A DNA stretch of 29,414 nucleotides from Treponema sp. GTDB taxonomy: Bacteria > Spirochaetota > Spirochaetia > Treponematales > Treponemataceae. The position numbers and the translations under genes are program-made. Within the stretch, counting starts at the first letter, position 1; each line of letters starts with the position of its first letter. The notes below the pieces were generated by a model. The model was not told the DNA's origin, did no database searches, and worked only from the letters and a program-made list of their open reading frames with translations. Positions 1 through 8,271 of this stretch are shown one piece after another. The stretch spans positions 1 through 29,414 of the forward strand of contig SFOB01000021.1 of assembly GCA_004554075.1 (NCBI GenBank), read 5' to 3'.

Positions 1-488
1 TCTTCCATAATTCCCTGGTCTGCAAGGAAGGTTTTAATATTCTTAATGCGGTTTTTTACTTCTGAAGAGTTTCCCCTTACTCCAAGGATTCCAAAATGCT
101 TGCAGTGCTGTCTTTTTACAAGCTCTGTAATGATTGCTTCATAGGCATCATGATTATCAACAATAACAGAAGGAATGCCGGAAATTTCCATGGAAATATT
201 GGCAACAGGTAAAGGTTTAAATGATTTAATATAAGATGCAGCTTCGGATTTACTGTAGGAATACATGATTGTACCGGAAATAAAAATTGCACCATCAAGA
301 TTCTTTGATGAGACAAAAGATGAAACTGCTACATTTTGAAAGTCAAAGCCACCGCTGATATCCTGAAGTTTTCCGATTGTAAAAACTACTAGTTCAGCAG
401 ACTTTTCCTGACAGGCGAGAGAAACTCCCCTGATAATCCGCTCGGCATATTCCGAAACTACATAGTCTATAACAAGCCCTATACGCAT
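1..488 (-). CDS. LacI-fold ligand-binding sensor, N-terminal part (cut by window edge)
   Basis: The reading frame is open from an ATG at 486-488 to the left edge, about 162 codons. It begins MRIGLVIDYVVSEYAERI and shows the alternating strand/helix pattern of a LacI-type periplasmic-binding-protein fold (GAIFISGT, VIVDNHDAYEAII, HFGILGVRGN). There is no helix-turn-helix, signal peptide or membrane segment before the fold, so it is predicted to bind its ligand in the cytoplasm. It resembles, segment by segment, the N-terminus of the GGDEF protein at 2863-4800, so the missing C-terminus may also carry a GGDEF domain; that is inference. Only a weak purine run (agagag) precedes the start. It follows uvrD on the same strand after a 153-bp AT-rich gap, so it may form its own transcription unit. 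The ligand is unknown. Confidence 0.75.
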   Translation of the reverse strand, partial: MRIGLVIDYVVSEYAERIIRGVSLACQEKSAELVVFTIGKLQDISGGFDFQNVAVSSFVSSKNLDGAIFISGTIMYSYSKSEAASYIKSFKPLPVANISMEISGIPSVIVDNHDAYEAIITELVKRQHCKHFGILGVRGNSSEVKNRIKNIKTFLADQGIME

Positions 489-628
489 ACTCTCTACCAA
501 TAAATAAATCTTTTAAATAATTATTTTTAAATTTTTTTATAAAACTTTATGGGCTAATTCAATTATACGTGATAAAAAAGGATTTGTCATTAAAAATATC
601 AATACTCTTAATATCTGGCTCTACCGTG

Positions 629-649
629 AAAAATGTGATTTTTAATCAC
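629..649 (-). terminator. Weak intrinsic terminator at the end of uvrD
   Basis: Read on the minus strand, GTGATT and AATCAC form a 6-bp stem with a 3-nt loop, followed after one base by TTTTT. The hairpin overlaps the uvrD stop codon (642-644). The stem is short and AT-rich, so termination would be partial. Confidence 0.35.
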
Positions 650-2873
650 TTATAATTTCTAAAGATTTAGACTGATACTTGGGCAGGAACTTTTTTCTGG
701 TGCCGGTGGCGAACTGAACTTCTATTACGTATTCGCCGGAATTAGCGTAGGCTGCAACGACTGCACCTTCTCCGTAGTCATCATGATAAACGTGAATGCC
801 TTTTTTCCATTTGGATACCAGGCTTTCGTCCATTTCTGAATCCGAAGAGGCTCCTGTGCCGGCAAATGCAGAGGCGTCGCGGCCAAACTGACCGTATGGA
901 GAAGCTTTACGGGTAGAAAAACCGAATGGAGCCTGGCCAATTACGGTAAAGGCCTGGGCGGCTTCTTTTATAAAAGGGCTTGGCCGCATAAAATCCCAGC
1001 GACCATAAAGACAGCGCTTTGCAGTTGAGGTTACATAAAGCTCGTCTCGGGCACGGGTAATTCCAACATAAAAGAGGCGTCGTTCTTCTTCAAGCTCCGC
1101 GCCAACTTTTTCCATACGAGGGAATACACCTTCTTCAAGGCCTGTAATTATTACCTTGTTATACTCAAGACCCTTTGTGTTATGCAGGGTTATGAGGGTA
1201 ACTGCATTGTCATCCTCTGCCTGATTTTCTGCATCCAGGGTACGGTCCAGGTTGATTGCATCAAGAAACTGTAAAAGCCCTTCCATTGTGCACTTGTAAG
1301 GAACTGCAGTATTCACAAGTTCCTGAAGGTTCTGCACTCTGGTTGTTCCTTCAATTTCATCTCCGGCCCGGTGGTATTCATCCAGAGCAGAATCGCGGAT
1401 TACCCTTTCTATAAAATCTGAAAGAGATTTATTTTCATCAAAGCAGCCTGCAAGAGTGTCAAAAAGCTTTATAAAGTTACCAGCCCCTTCCCCGGCTTTT
1501 TTGGAAAGACTACCTGCCTGCAGTTGATTTCTGATATTTTCGAGAAGGTCCGCATAAACCGGAGCACCCTCTTCATTCAGGCTGATGGCACCTTCCATTA
1601 ATTTATCCTGAGTTTTGTCACCGATACCGCGTGTTGGTTTATTTATGATTCTGCGGAATGATATTTCATCCTTATGATTTGCAAAGAAAGAAATATAGGC
1701 CAGCGCATCTTTAATTTCTTCACGCTCGTAGAATTTCAGGGAACCTACAACAACATAAGGAATCTTTCTGTGCAGAAACTCTTTTTCAAAACCAAGCGAC
1801 TGGGCATTTGTACGGTAAAGAACTGCCCAGTCTGAATACTGGGCTCCACCAGCAAGAGACTTTAAGATAAGGTCTGCAACAAAGGTTGCCTCTGCATTCT
1901 GATCCGGCAGAAAAGCAAGAACAGGATTTCCTCCTTCACCTCTGTCTGCAACAAGAGTTTTTTCAAGACTGCCGTGATGGTTTTTCTTAACAACAAGTTC
2001 AGCCGCGTCAAGAATCCCGGACTTTGAACGATAGTTGCGTTCCAGTTTTATGATTTCTGTGCCAGGGAACTTTTCCGGGAAAGTAAGAATATTTTCTACT
2101 TCAGCACCACGGAACTTGTAAATAGACTGGTCATCATCACCAACTACACAGACGTAGGTGCCGCTGCCCTGCCCGACTCCAGAAAGACTTTGCAAAAGAC
2201 GGAACTGAGCAATATTCGAGTCCTGATACTCATCAACCATAATAACCTTAAAACGGTTATGAATATAATCTGCAATATCGCTGTAGGCTTCAAGAATCTG
2301 AACAGGCAGCATGATAAGGTCTCCAAAATCTGCATTACCTGTAGCACGAAGACGTTTCTGATATTTTGAATAAATATCATTCAAATCAAACTCGCTGCCA
2401 ATAATTCCCAGGTCATCCTCAGGTGTAAGACAATAATCTTTACAAAGAGAAATCTGATGAACCGCAGTTCGAACTTCCTTTGTTGAAAGAGAAGGTTCTG
2501 CTTTTTTTATCAGCGTAGCCATATCATCTTCATCGTAAACTGTAAAGGAAGGTTCAAGGCCTGCATGCTCTGCATACTTTCGGAGGAACCAGGAACCAAA
2601 AGAATGGAAGGTTCTGATCTGAGCATCTGCCGCACGTTCATCTATTGCAACAGCGCGCTCGCGCATTTCATTAGCCGCTTTTTTAGTAAAGGTTACCGAA
2701 AGAATAGACCATGGATCTATATTCTTTTCTTTTATGAGATAAGCAATTTTAGTAGTAATAACGCGGGTCTTACCGGAACCGGCACCCGCAAGAATAAGGA
2801 GTGGAGAGCCCTCGTGAACTACGGCTGCCCTCTGCTGCTCATTGAGTGTATCGAGATAATTATTATCTTGCAT
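642..2873 (-). CDS. pcrA: UvrD/PcrA-type superfamily 1A DNA helicase
   Basis: This is a 743-residue 3'-5' DNA helicase of the UvrD/PcrA/Rep group, which acts in nucleotide excision repair, mismatch repair and clearing proteins or stalled forks from DNA. Visible motifs in order are the Q-motif LNEQQRAAV (about residue 10), Walker A AGAGSGKT (29-36), motif Ia TFTKKAANEM (61-70), Walker B DEYQDSN (214-220), motif III GDDDQSIYKFRGA, motif IV LERNYRS, motif V TLHNTKGLEY and motif VI LFYVGITRARDEL. The last 50 residues (GIHVYHDDYGEGAVV onward) match the Tudor-like tail of PcrA/UvrD, which is known to bind RNA polymerase. Length is normal for the family. Its start overlaps the end of the GGDEF gene by 11 bp, so it is translated from the same mRNA. 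uvrD and pcrA cannot be told apart by eye. Confidence 0.95.
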   Translation of the reverse strand: MQDNNYLDTLNEQQRAAVVHEGSPLLILAGAGSGKTRVITTKIAYLIKEKNIDPWSILSVTFTKKAANEMRERAVAIDERAADAQIRTFHSFGSWFLRKYAEHAGLEPSFTVYDEDDMATLIKKAEPSLSTKEVRTAVHQISLCKDYCLTPEDDLGIIGSEFDLNDIYSKYQKRLRATGNADFGDLIMLPVQILEAYSDIADYIHNRFKVIMVDEYQDSNIAQFRLLQSLSGVGQGSGTYVCVVGDDDQSIYKFRGAEVENILTFPEKFPGTEIIKLERNYRSKSGILDAAELVVKKNHHGSLEKTLVADRGEGGNPVLAFLPDQNAEATFVADLILKSLAGGAQYSDWAVLYRTNAQSLGFEKEFLHRKIPYVVVGSLKFYEREEIKDALAYISFFANHKDEISFRRIINKPTRGIGDKTQDKLMEGAISLNEEGAPVYADLLENIRNQLQAGSLSKKAGEGAGNFIKLFDTLAGCFDENKSLSDFIERVIRDSALDEYHRAGDEIEGTTRVQNLQELVNTAVPYKCTMEGLLQFLDAINLDRTLDAENQAEDDNAVTLITLHNTKGLEYNKVIITGLEEGVFPRMEKVGAELEEERRLFYVGITRARDELYVTSTAKRCLYGRWDFMRPSPFIKEAAQAFTVIGQAPFGFSTRKASPYGQFGRDASAFAGTGASSDSEMDESLVSKWKKGIHVYHDDYGEGAVVAAYANSGEYVIEVQFATGTRKKFLPKYQSKSLEIISD

Positions 2874-4800
2874 GCTTTTTCTTTTTTTCTTTATAGAGTT
2901 CTTTGTCTGCCTCAGAAAGCAGCTTCTTTAAAACGCTGGATTTCTGAAGGTCTACTGCACCAAGACTTATAGAAAGTGTAAAAGGCAACTGGTTTTCAAT
3001 AGAAACCTTTTTACAAAGCATATCGATTTTAAGCTTTGTATTTTCCACATAACCTATTTTCATTCCAAGTGCAACAATTCCAAACTCGTCTCCGCTAAGG
3101 CGGCCAACAACATCAGAAGAACGGAAAATATCTTTGAGAACACGGGCCTGCAGCATAATTGCCTTATCCCCCATTGCGTGTCCATAAGTGTCGTTGATTT
3201 TCTTCAGGCCATCCATATCTGCAAAGAAAATAACACCAGAGGTATCGGTTTCCTGCAGAAGGTCCAGGGCAGCCTGTCCCTGTTCAATAAAGCCGCGACG
3301 GTTGAGAATACCAGTAAGCTCATCCATACGAGACTGCAGGGCAAGGTCTGTATTCTCGCGTTCGAGATTCCGACCTTCCTGAATCTTACTTGTATAATCA
3401 TAAGCCTGGGCAACTGCATTTATAATGATTTTAAGGTAAACATTATAATCAGCAAATTTATTTTCTTTAATGCGGCAAAGCATATAACCGTAATTTGCTT
3501 CACCCATAAAAATCGGAGTCAGAAGGAAGATACCGCTTACATCTTCCATTGTTCGGGCTGAAAATATTTTTTCATGCGGATCAATTTTAAGCCCCGGTCT
3601 GAATAAATCTGTCTTTTTAGTTTCGCTGTAAAACATATGAAGTTCAGCTTCATCAGGCAGAACAAATTCCTGTTCAGAATCTATAATCTGAACATCCTTA
3701 AAGAAATGCAAAGCCATTCCACCCATAGCACACTGATTCGCTATATATTTCAGGCTGAAAGACATCTGCTTTAATGTATTAAAACCGCGTATTGTATCTA
3801 TAAGAGTTACAACAGCATTCTTTTCATTCAGAGCATTTACAAACTGCATTACACCGTTTGTTTTTTCATTTATATCTGAACAGATTTCACCGTCTGCATT
3901 TTTATAACAAGGCAGAGAATGATCCAGATCAATACAACCACATGACTGACGGAATTTTGGAACAAGGGGATTCAGCATCTCCTTCTTCATTTTCTCTCCG
4001 TCAAGAACACGATCAACTATTTCTGCGGCAGCATAGCCCTGACTGTAAATATCCTGATTGATGGTAGAAAGTTTTGGCGTCATCATACTTGCAACAATGG
4101 CATCATCAAAACCTATTACCTTAACATCCTGAGGAACTTTTACGCCAATTTCTTCAAAGGCCCTCATACAGCCGGCAGCCATCATATCATTGGCACAGAC
4201 AATGGCATCAAAAGGAATATCTTTTTTTGATTTAAAACGGGAGATGATTTCGTCGTGAGCCTTAAAATCAGTAAAGTTTCCATCATAAACCATATCCGGA
4301 TAGAAGTTCAGTTTACAGGCATCCAGAGCAGCGGTAAAAGCGTCGTAACGCTCCAAAGCTTCCTTTGACTTAGTTTCATTAGCAGAGAAAAAGGCTATCT
4401 TCTGGCAGTCATGTTCTTTTTTAAGATGATTTATGATTTCTTTAAAGCACTTACGGCAATCTGCCTGAATTACATAGCCGTGACGGGTCTGCGGATCCAG
4501 AGCAATAGAAACAATAGGACGCGGCTCATAGCATCTGAGCATTTCGCGGAGTTTTTCTTCATCCATCTGGGAAGCATAAACTCCACTTACAGAAATAATA
4601 GCATCAATTTCTTTTGATTTAGCGTATTCAAAGCCGGTACAATACTGATAATCGAAGGCTCCTGTATTAATGCCTGGAATTCGGGTCTGAATAATAACAA
4701 CCTTGGCATCTTTATTGCGGAAATAATCAGAAATGCCGCTTAAAACGTCAAGGCTGTATTCAATAGTAAATGTCGGAATTAATACTGCTATTACCTTCAT
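2863..4800 (-). CDS. LacI-fold sensor / GAF-like / GGDEF diguanylate cyclase
   Basis: This 645-residue protein is predicted to make cyclic di-GMP under control of a small ligand. Residues 1-290 are a LacI-type periplasmic-binding-protein fold (IGFDDAIVASMMTPKLSTI is typical) ending in a CGC cysteine pair. Residues about 320-465 look GAF-like. Residues 470-490 form a charged helical linker, and 490-640 are the GGDEF domain (MDELTGILNRRGF, FFADMDGLKKINDTYGH). The signature is SGDEF (569-573), a common active variant. An RxxD product-inhibition site, RSSD (560-563), lies five residues before it. There is no DNA-binding helix-turn-helix, signal peptide or membrane segment, so both sensing and synthesis are probably cytoplasmic. 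It sits 28 bp after rimO and overlaps the helicase gene. No clear Shine-Dalgarno precedes it; a dyad abuts the start codon. Confidence 0.9.
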   Translation of the reverse strand: MKVIAVLIPTFTIEYSLDVLSGISDYFRNKDAKVVIIQTRIPGINTGAFDYQYCTGFEYAKSKEIDAIISVSGVYASQMDEEKLREMLRCYEPRPIVSIALDPQTRHGYVIQADCRKCFKEIINHLKKEHDCQKIAFFSANETKSKEALERYDAFTAALDACKLNFYPDMVYDGNFTDFKAHDEIISRFKSKKDIPFDAIVCANDMMAAGCMRAFEEIGVKVPQDVKVIGFDDAIVASMMTPKLSTINQDIYSQGYAAAEIVDRVLDGEKMKKEMLNPLVPKFRQSCGCIDLDHSLPCYKNADGEICSDINEKTNGVMQFVNALNEKNAVVTLIDTIRGFNTLKQMSFSLKYIANQCAMGGMALHFFKDVQIIDSEQEFVLPDEAELHMFYSETKKTDLFRPGLKIDPHEKIFSARTMEDVSGIFLLTPIFMGEANYGYMLCRIKENKFADYNVYLKIIINAVAQAYDYTSKIQEGRNLERENTDLALQSRMDELTGILNRRGFIEQGQAALDLLQETDTSGVIFFADMDGLKKINDTYGHAMGDKAIMLQARVLKDIFRSSDVVGRLSGDEFGIVALGMKIGYVENTKLKIDMLCKKVSIENQLPFTLSISLGAVDLQKSSVLKKLLSEADKELYKEKKKKHAR

Positions 4801-4836
4801 TTTTCTAGTCCGATTCTAATAGTATACACTAGAAAA
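4801..4836 (-). promoter_or_regulatory. Inverted repeat abutting the start codon of the GGDEF gene
   Basis: Perfect 9-bp arms TTTTCTAGT (4801-4809) and ACTAGAAAA (4828-4836) are separated by 18 bases. The dyad fills the whole rimO/GGDEF gap, covers the rimO stop (4829-4831) and ends right at the GGDEF ATG (4798-4800). In the mRNA it would form a hairpin against the initiation codon. Its loop also holds TATACT (minus strand), a possible internal -10. Role inferred. Confidence 0.45.
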
Positions 4837-6235
4837 TGAATTTTCGCTCGTTTTTTTCGTTCTTTTTTCGAGAAATTTTGATCAGGCGGGAATCGAGGTC
4901 CACGCCGGTTGAAGCAAGCACTTTTACAGTAGCTACAGCACCTGGTTTGAGGTCTTTGGCAGCTGCCGGGTCGTCCAGGTCGTAGCGGATAACTACTGAA
5001 CCGTCTACTTCAGGGGCCTGGAACCAGGCTCGACCGATTGCAAGGCCTTCTTCAGAATTTTCAGAGGTCTCCGCGGTCTCGCCGCCTGTCACAATTTCCT
5101 CAACAAGAATGTCAAGCTCTTTGCCTACGTAGCGCTGCAGGTGTTCTGCCGTAATGGCAGCCTGAAGCTCTTCGAGTCGGGATGCACGGGCTTTGGCAGT
5201 TTTGGCAGGAACACGCCCCTTCATACTGTAGGCCGGAGTATCTTCTTCGCGGCTGTAAGGGAAACAACCAGACCAGTCCGGCTGGATTTCCTGCAAAAAG
5301 CGGGCTGTGTTATCAGCTGCCTCGTCGCTTTCGCCTGGAAAGCCTGTAAGGAAGGTTGTGCGGAGAACTGCACCCGGTAAATTGCGGCGAATCTTCTTTA
5401 CAAGTGCAACATATTCTTTATAAGAGCCGGTGCGGTTCATTGCAAGAATTATGCCGTCATCGCCACTCTGGAATGGAATATCAAAATATGGAAGCAGGCG
5501 GCCCTGGCCAGCCTTAATTGCCTCAATAATATCATCAGTAAAATGATCCGGATGAATATAAAGGGGGCGAACAATAAAATCGCCAGGGATTTCTGTGATT
5601 TTTTTCAAAAGAGCAGCAAGCGAGGTTTTGGTATCAGTTCCGTATGCTGCAAGATCCTGCCCTATCAGGTTGATTTCGTAAACTCCGTCTTTTACAAGCT
5701 GCTTGATTTCGCGGAGAATTTCTGCTTCTTTGCGACTGCGCAGTTCACCACGGATGAGAGGAATTGCACAGAAAGAACAATGATTTGAACAACCCTCTGT
5801 GATTTTTACAAAAGCGGATCCTGGGAAGTTGAAAATTACAGGGCGCTCCCCACCGCATACTCCCTTCTGCGGGAAGGTTTCGGCACCTCGTTTCTTTTTT
5901 ACGCCATCCATAAAATCAGCTATTTTAGAAAGGTCGCCGTTACCAAAAACACCATCCAGTTCTGGCATCTGCTCTATAAGCTGGTCTGCATAACGCTCAG
6001 CAAGGCAGCCGGTAAGTACAAGCTTTGCCTTTGGGTAAGCCTGCTTAATGTTGCACACAGCATCAATAGATTCTTTTTTTGCTGACTGAATAAAACCGCA
6101 GGAATTTACAAGAATAAAATCTGCCTCGTCGGCATTAAGTGTAAACTCATAGCCACGCTCCATCAAAAAGCCTGCAATGAGTTCTCCGTCAGTCTGGTTT
6201 TTGGCACAACCGTGCTGGTCGATAAAGAATTTCAT
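4829..6235 (-). CDS. rimO: Ribosomal protein S12 methylthiotransferase RimO
   Basis: This 468-residue radical-SAM enzyme adds a methylthio group to the conserved aspartate of ribosomal protein S12. The N-terminal MTTase domain carries the three cysteines of the auxiliary [4Fe-4S] cluster: C10 (DQHGCAKN), C46 (VNSCGF) and C77 (LTGCLAE). The radical-SAM CxxxCxxC follows at C149, C153 and C156 (EGCSNHCSFC). SPYSREEDTPAYSM-like residues (PYSREEDTPAY) and the C-terminal TRAM domain (about 380-455) favour RimO over the tRNA enzyme MiaB. The opening MKFFIDQHGCAKNQTD is also RimO-like. An AGGA Shine-Dalgarno lies 5 nt upstream of the ATG. It is 20 bp downstream of the rodZ-like gene; rimO, rodZ and pgsA cluster in many bacteria. 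The Lys-rich tail after the TRAM domain is not conserved. Confidence 0.95.
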   Translation of the reverse strand: MKFFIDQHGCAKNQTDGELIAGFLMERGYEFTLNADEADFILVNSCGFIQSAKKESIDAVCNIKQAYPKAKLVLTGCLAERYADQLIEQMPELDGVFGNGDLSKIADFMDGVKKKRGAETFPQKGVCGGERPVIFNFPGSAFVKITEGCSNHCSFCAIPLIRGELRSRKEAEILREIKQLVKDGVYEINLIGQDLAAYGTDTKTSLAALLKKITEIPGDFIVRPLYIHPDHFTDDIIEAIKAGQGRLLPYFDIPFQSGDDGIILAMNRTGSYKEYVALVKKIRRNLPGAVLRTTFLTGFPGESDEAADNTARFLQEIQPDWSGCFPYSREEDTPAYSMKGRVPAKTAKARASRLEELQAAITAEHLQRYVGKELDILVEEIVTGGETAETSENSEEGLAIGRAWFQAPEVDGSVVIRYDLDDPAAAKDLKPGAVATVKVLASTGVDLDSRLIKISRKKNEKNERKFIF

Positions 6236-6255
6236 ATTTTTTCCTGGGGATGAGA

Positions 6256-7350
6256 TTAGTCCAGCTCAATTACAACGAGCTTATACTTGCCGTCGGTATC
6301 TTTAATCCACTTGATATCTTCTACGAAAATCTGGCCTGCTGCACCAATATCAAGATCGAAAGATTTAGAATCTGCAATAATTGTGATTTTTACAGTATTG
6401 AAGTTAGACATCCAGAGTCGGATACCGTTACGTGGAGTTGCAGTAAAGAGGTCACCGCGGGCAAAGTAAGATTCAACAGACTGAGAATTATCAACACGGT
6501 CGCGGAAGAGACAAGGACCACGGAAGCTTGCATTGATTGTAAACGGATAAGCACGATTATCTTCGTGAATAACCTTGTATGGATGTGAAGATTTAACTTC
6601 AGATGCAAAAGGAATTTCATCTGCACCAACAACAGAAGTTGGCTCAATGGCAACTCCATGACGGAGAAGAATGCTTACTTCGGCACCACGGCTTTCATCT
6701 GTAGAAGAAATATCCGAAACATAAACAATCATATCAGAAGCATTATCGCCGTTTATATCAAGTTCTGATTCTTCTGCAAGCTCAATATAATAAACTCCAG
6801 AAGGAGTATCGATACCAAAGGCAGAAAGAGTATCACGTACTGTAAGGATGATTTTTCCATCATTTTCTGTTGGAATAAAAAGCTGGTCTCCCTTGTAAAC
6901 ACGCTGGGTAAACTTTTTATCAGTAAGTTCATACTGGCGGCTCTTCATTCCGCTGGCAACTACAACCCCGTCTTCTGTCTTATTCTTCTTTTTAACGTTG
7001 ATAAGGATAAGCACTGTTGCAACTACTGCAACTAAAAGCACAGAAGGAATTATGATTGCCGGTAAAAAGTAGCGCGGGCGGTGAGGCTCGTAAAGTCCCT
7101 GTGGAAGCGGAGATTCCTGAATCTGTTTGTTACGGTAAAGTTTAAGAATGAATTCTGAATCAAGCTCAAGGTAGTCTGCATAGTTTTTAAGAAAGCCCAC
7201 CATGTAAGCATCGCCAGGGAAAACAGAGTTATCCTCATCTTCAAGACCAGCAAGATATCTTTTTTCAATTGAGATTTCGCGGCTTGCGCGGTCAAGATCA
7301 AGCTGTTTAGATTCGCGGGTTGTTCTTAAAAGTTCGCCGTAACTTTCCAT
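6256..7350 (-). CDS. rodZ: RodZ-like membrane protein with N-terminal helix-turn-helix
   Basis: This 364-residue bitopic protein resembles RodZ, which links MreB filaments to the cell-wall elongation machinery. Residues 1-75 form the Cro-like HTH_25 domain (GELLRTTRESKQLDL, ISIEKRYLAGLEDED, GDAYMVGFLKNYADYL). Residues about 95-118 are one transmembrane helix, followed by a basic KKKNK stretch. The remaining 240 residues are predicted periplasmic and beta-rich. This C-terminal part is longer than in E. coli-type proteins and not recognisable in detail, so the exact role in a spirochete is inference. The KKKNK after the helix would normally argue for a cytoplasmic C-terminus, so topology should be treated with care. 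A GGAG Shine-Dalgarno lies inside the end of lolA, 6 bp away, so translation is likely coupled. Confidence 0.8.
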   Translation of the reverse strand: MESYGELLRTTRESKQLDLDRASREISIEKRYLAGLEDEDNSVFPGDAYMVGFLKNYADYLELDSEFILKLYRNKQIQESPLPQGLYEPHRPRYFLPAIIIPSVLLVAVVATVLILINVKKKNKTEDGVVVASGMKSRQYELTDKKFTQRVYKGDQLFIPTENDGKIILTVRDTLSAFGIDTPSGVYYIELAEESELDINGDNASDMIVYVSDISSTDESRGAEVSILLRHGVAIEPTSVVGADEIPFASEVKSSHPYKVIHEDNRAYPFTINASFRGPCLFRDRVDNSQSVESYFARGDLFTATPRNGIRLWMSNFNTVKITIIADSKSFDLDIGAAGQIFVEDIKWIKDTDGKYKLVVIELD

Positions 7351-7356
7351 ACTACT

Positions 7357-8031
7357 CTACTCCGTAAAGAGGAAGTTATTATAATTGTTTGCCGAAGATG
7401 GAGCATCGTAAACAAAACGCTGTTCAGAAAGATTTTGATTCAGCACATAATCAAAGAAGTCGAAAACAAATTCCTCCCCTTTAGGAGTAACTGCTTCTAT
7501 ACGACGAATAAGCTTTGTATCATTATTAATTGCAAGCTTGATATAACGGAAGGCTTCTGAAGCACTCTTTCTGGTAAGAACCAGCTTTACGACCATTTCA
7601 TCTGAGCCTTCTTCGAGAGGTTCCGGGTTCTGGCCAGTCTCGTAAGCTACTGTATAATAGCGGGACATGAGGGAGAGGCCCTGAGGTGTTGAAAGATTTG
7701 TAGCGGAACCTGCGCTGCCCGGAGTTACCTGCTGCTGAAGTACAGCTTCTGCAGGCTCTTTGATGTAGATTGTAAGCATATCACCGTTAAAGCAGATTAC
7801 CTGCTCTTCCGGGTTTGTGTAGTCCATGCGCAGAAGATTAGGAGCCTTAAAAGAAAGCTTTCCGCGTGACTCATTCTTTTCTATTTTGATTTCAAAATCA
7901 ACTTCGTAGTCTTTAATTGTGCCGTAGTACTCTGAAATTGTCTTAAAGTAGGCACTGGCAGTTGTGATGTTCTGCGCAAAAGCCGAAGCAAAAACAAAAA
8001 GTGCGCAGAAAGAAAGAATAATCTTTTTCAT
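7357..8031 (-). CDS. lolA: LolA-like outer-membrane lipoprotein carrier
   Basis: This 224-residue secreted protein has a typical signal peptide (basic MKK, hydrophobic ILSFCALFVFASAF, cleavage probably after AFA near residue 19). The mature part has the LolA pattern of an amphipathic N-terminal helix (TASAYFKTISEYYGTIKDYE) followed by repeated beta-strands (GKLSFKAPNLLRMDYTNPEEQVICFNGDMLTIY). LolA shuttles lipoproteins through the periplasm from LolCDE to the outer membrane, which suits a spirochete rich in surface lipoproteins. It is the first gene of the operon running to 642. A near-consensus promoter lies almost directly on its start codon, and no Shine-Dalgarno is visible, so its mRNA may be leaderless. 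Family-level call; sequence identity to enterobacterial LolA is clearly low. Confidence 0.85.
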   Translation of the reverse strand: MKKIILSFCALFVFASAFAQNITTASAYFKTISEYYGTIKDYEVDFEIKIEKNESRGKLSFKAPNLLRMDYTNPEEQVICFNGDMLTIYIKEPAEAVLQQQVTPGSAGSATNLSTPQGLSLMSRYYTVAYETGQNPEPLEEGSDEMVVKLVLTRKSASEAFRYIKLAINNDTKLIRRIEAVTPKGEEFVFDFFDYVLNQNLSEQRFVYDAPSSANNYNNFLFTE

Positions 8032-8039
8032 ATCATTGT

Positions 8040-8068
8040 ATTATATAGAGAAAACAGAATATTGTCTA
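8040..8068 (-). promoter_or_regulatory. Sigma-70-type promoter of the lolA operon
   Basis: On the minus strand, TAGACA (8063-8068) and TATAAT (8040-8045) are spaced by 17 bp. The -10 ends 8 nt before the lolA ATG, so transcription should begin within about 2 nt of the start codon. Confidence 0.65.
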
Positions 8069-8091
8069 TTTATATAAAATAAACGGAAATT

Positions 8092-8271
8092 ATAAAAATC
8101 TGATGTGCGCGAGCAGGCCCGGGGGCAAAACTGCCTCTTGAGCTTTTTGGCGCTTAGCCATAAAAAGAATCCGAGGATTTTTGCCTGCAAAAACCGCAGG
8201 ATTCTTACACAAAAAAGGGAAAGCGAGCATGTTTGCGCCCCAGGGACAGCGGAAGCACATCAGATTTTTAT
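8092..8271. repeat. 180-bp imperfect palindromic element
   Basis: A perfect 17-bp arm pair (8092-8108, 8255-8271; ATAAAAATCTGATGTGC and its complement) encloses further imperfect pairing throughout. A strong central stem lies at about 8165-8206 (AAGAATCC paired with GGATTCTT). The right arm covers the ftsH stop codon (8268-8270). Minus-strand RNA would fold into one long hairpin ending in AUUUUUAU, so it may terminate ftsH transcription ahead of the lolA promoter. No protein-coding content is credible inside it. Confidence 0.75.

Noticed and set aside
2565..2972. 135-codon plus-strand frame spanning the uvrD/GGDEF junction
   Set aside because: It is antisense to two well-supported genes and gives no domain-like protein.
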